Shown one piece after another: positions 62,979 through 64,000 of a stretch of DNA of 64,000 nt (positions are counted from its first letter, which is position 1; every line of letters starts with the position of its first letter). Under the pieces are notes generated by a model. That model was not told where the DNA came from. It saw only the letters and a program-made list of their open reading frames with translations, and did not search any database. The stretch spans positions 16,810 to 80,809 of the forward strand of contig CAJWGK010000002.1 in assembly GCA_913030895.1 (NCBI GenBank), given 5' to 3'. Source of the DNA: an uncultured Flavobacteriaceae bacterium (lineage in GTDB: Bacteria > Bacteroidota > Bacteroidia > Flavobacteriales > Flavobacteriaceae). The position numbers were made by a program, and so were the translations under genes.

Positions 62979-63983
62979 TTATGGTAGGGCATTGAATTGA
63001 TTCAAATACCAGTAAACGGTTTGGTCTATGCCTACTTCAAAAGATGTTTTGGGTTCCCATCCCAATTCGTTTTTGATTTTACTTGCGTCAATCGCATAGC
63101 GGTAGTCGTGACCCAATCGGTCGGTGACGTATGCTATTAGTTTTTGGGAATGCCCCGCTGCCCTGCCCAAATATTTGTCTGCAATGGCAATGAGCTGGTG
63201 AACGATGTCAAGGTTTTTGATCTCGTTATTACCGCCTATATTGTAGGTTTCTCCTTGTTTTCCCTTTTGGAAAATTAAATCTATTGCGTCCACATGGTCC
63301 TTGACAAATAGCCAGTCTCTCACATGCTGACCATCACCATATACAGGAAGGGATTTTTCCTGAATGATATTCTGAATGAATAGTGGAATTAATTTTTCGG
63401 GGTATTGGTCGGGGCCATAGTTGTTAGAGCAATTGGAGAGTACAACAGGAAGCCCGTAGGTGTGGTAATAAGCTCTTACAAAATGATCGGAGGCCGCTTT
63501 GGAGGCAGAATAAGGGGATCTGGGGTCATAGGCAGTGGTCTCAGTAAACATGCCTTGGTCTCCCAAGCTGCCATATACCTCATCGGTAGAAACATGATAG
63601 AATAATTTATTCTCAAAGGCGCCTTCCCATGCCCTTCGAGCAGTTTCCAATAAGGTCAAAGTCCCCATGACATTGGTTTGCGCAAAGTTTAATGGATTTT
63701 TGATGGATTGATCGACATGAGATTCGGCTGCTAAGTGAATAACCCCATCAAAATCGAATTGGGTAAAGAGTTTTTTGACGAATGCGGTGTCGGTGATGTT
63801 TCCATGTACAAACTGATAATTGGAGCATTGGTCAATGTCTTTGAGTTTGTCGGTATCTCCTGCATAGGTAAGCGCATCGAGATTGACGAATTGGGTCTCG
63901 GGATATTTTTTGACCATTAGGCGGACGAGATGTGACCCAATAAAACCAGCTCCGCCAGTAATTAAAATTGATTTTTTTGTCAT
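62979..63983 (-). CDS. rfbB: dTDP-glucose 4,6-dehydratase
   Basis: The 334-residue SDR-type dehydratase has the NAD motif GGAGFIGSHLVR, HLAAESHVD, VSTDEVYG and the YSASKAASDH active site. It makes dTDP-4-keto-6-deoxyglucose for rhamnose and other deoxysugars. Its ATG is at 63983, 17 bp from the window edge, so partner genes (rfbA, rfbC, rfbD) may lie to the right. It is cytosolic. Confidence 0.95.
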   Translation of the reverse strand: MTKKSILITGGAGFIGSHLVRLMVKKYPETQFVNLDALTYAGDTDKLKDIDQCSNYQFVHGNITDTAFVKKLFTQFDFDGVIHLAAESHVDQSIKNPLNFAQTNVMGTLTLLETARRAWEGAFENKLFYHVSTDEVYGSLGDQGMFTETTAYDPRSPYSASKAASDHFVRAYYHTYGLPVVLSNCSNNYGPDQYPEKLIPLFIQNIIQEKSLPVYGDGQHVRDWLFVKDHVDAIDLIFQKGKQGETYNIGGNNEIKNLDIVHQLIAIADKYLGRAAGHSQKLIAYVTDRLGHDYRYAIDASKIKNELGWEPKTSFEVGIDQTVYWYLNQFNALP

Positions 63984-64000
63984 TTGATTTTTTTCAAACA

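Noticed and set aside
1-64000. tRNA, rRNA, CRISPR array, insertion sequence or prophage
   Set aside because: I looked for cloverleaf, repeat-spacer, transposase and phage-structural signatures and found none. The only phage-like piece is the C-terminal region of a single secreted protein.

Overview
The window looks like chromosomal DNA of a member of the Bacteroidota, most likely Flavobacteriaceae. The evidence is the AT-rich sequence, the many TAnnTTTG promoter elements (the Bacteroidota -7 consensus) with few visible Shine-Dalgarno sites, a MoxR/DUF58/BatA/BatB operon, a sufA-like-BCDSE operon followed by a DUF59 gene and DUF2480, DUF3127, a GIN-domain remnant, and a lycopene cyclase next to a polyprenyl synthetase. 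I see no tRNA or rRNA gene, CRISPR array, insertion sequence or prophage. The window is mostly well-ordered housekeeping DNA with a few accessory spots. The track omits the partial gene at the left edge; I translated it by hand.

Layout. 0-5.4 kb (minus): moxR, DUF58, BatD-like, batA and batB, with batB cut by the window edge. 5.6-12.5 kb: aldo/keto reductase, an AlbA_2 protein, a GIN-domain gene remnant, hflX and lpxH, a trans-sulfuration enzyme, an ArsC/Spx-like protein and an EamA transporter. 12.6-18.6 kb: a divergent sugar-oxidation cluster of cytochrome c, Tat-exported small subunit, GMC dehydrogenase, Gfo/Idh oxidoreductase, sugar isomerase and DUF1080 lipoprotein. It resembles glycoside 3-dehydrogenase plus 3-keto-glycoside processing. 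18.6-22.3 kb: yicC, gmk, nadD, a 5'-truncated SDR and a glycosyltransferase. 22.3-28.8 kb (minus): the complete SUF iron-sulfur operon. 28.9-33 kb: thiL, a ZIP transporter, lycopene cyclase and polyprenyl synthetase. 33-39.6 kb: a TetR-controlled TolC/adaptor/RND efflux operon with a candidate operator. 39.7-48.9 kb: aspS, a small membrane protein, cold-shock gene, tadA, polA, rplM-rpsI-rpsB-tsf and tag.

48.9-54.9 kb is the least ordinary stretch. It holds DUF3127 with an SSB-like tail, a 740-bp gene-poor gap, a secreted protein with a phage tail-collar-like end, a 425-bp intergenic region with two compact RNA-fold candidates, a sensor kinase, HIT, greA, a Rieske-like lipoprotein and an outer-membrane protein.

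54.9-59.3 kb is a probable thiamine-acquisition island: a TPP riboswitch directly upstream of a TonB-dependent receptor, next to a PnuC-type transporter, a NadR-like P-loop kinase, a YkoF-like thiamine-binding protein and a phosphopantetheinyl transferase. The riboswitch has a plausible translational switch readable from the sequence. 59.3-64 kb: ahcY, a class C beta-lactamase-like hydrolase, rpmA and rplU (L21 with an unusual C-terminal extension), and rfbB.

The best candidates for a second look are the riboswitch and its kinase-containing neighbourhood, the three-way-junction RNA at 51.25-51.34 kb, the oxidative glycoside cluster, and two gene remnants that look like products of internal deletion.
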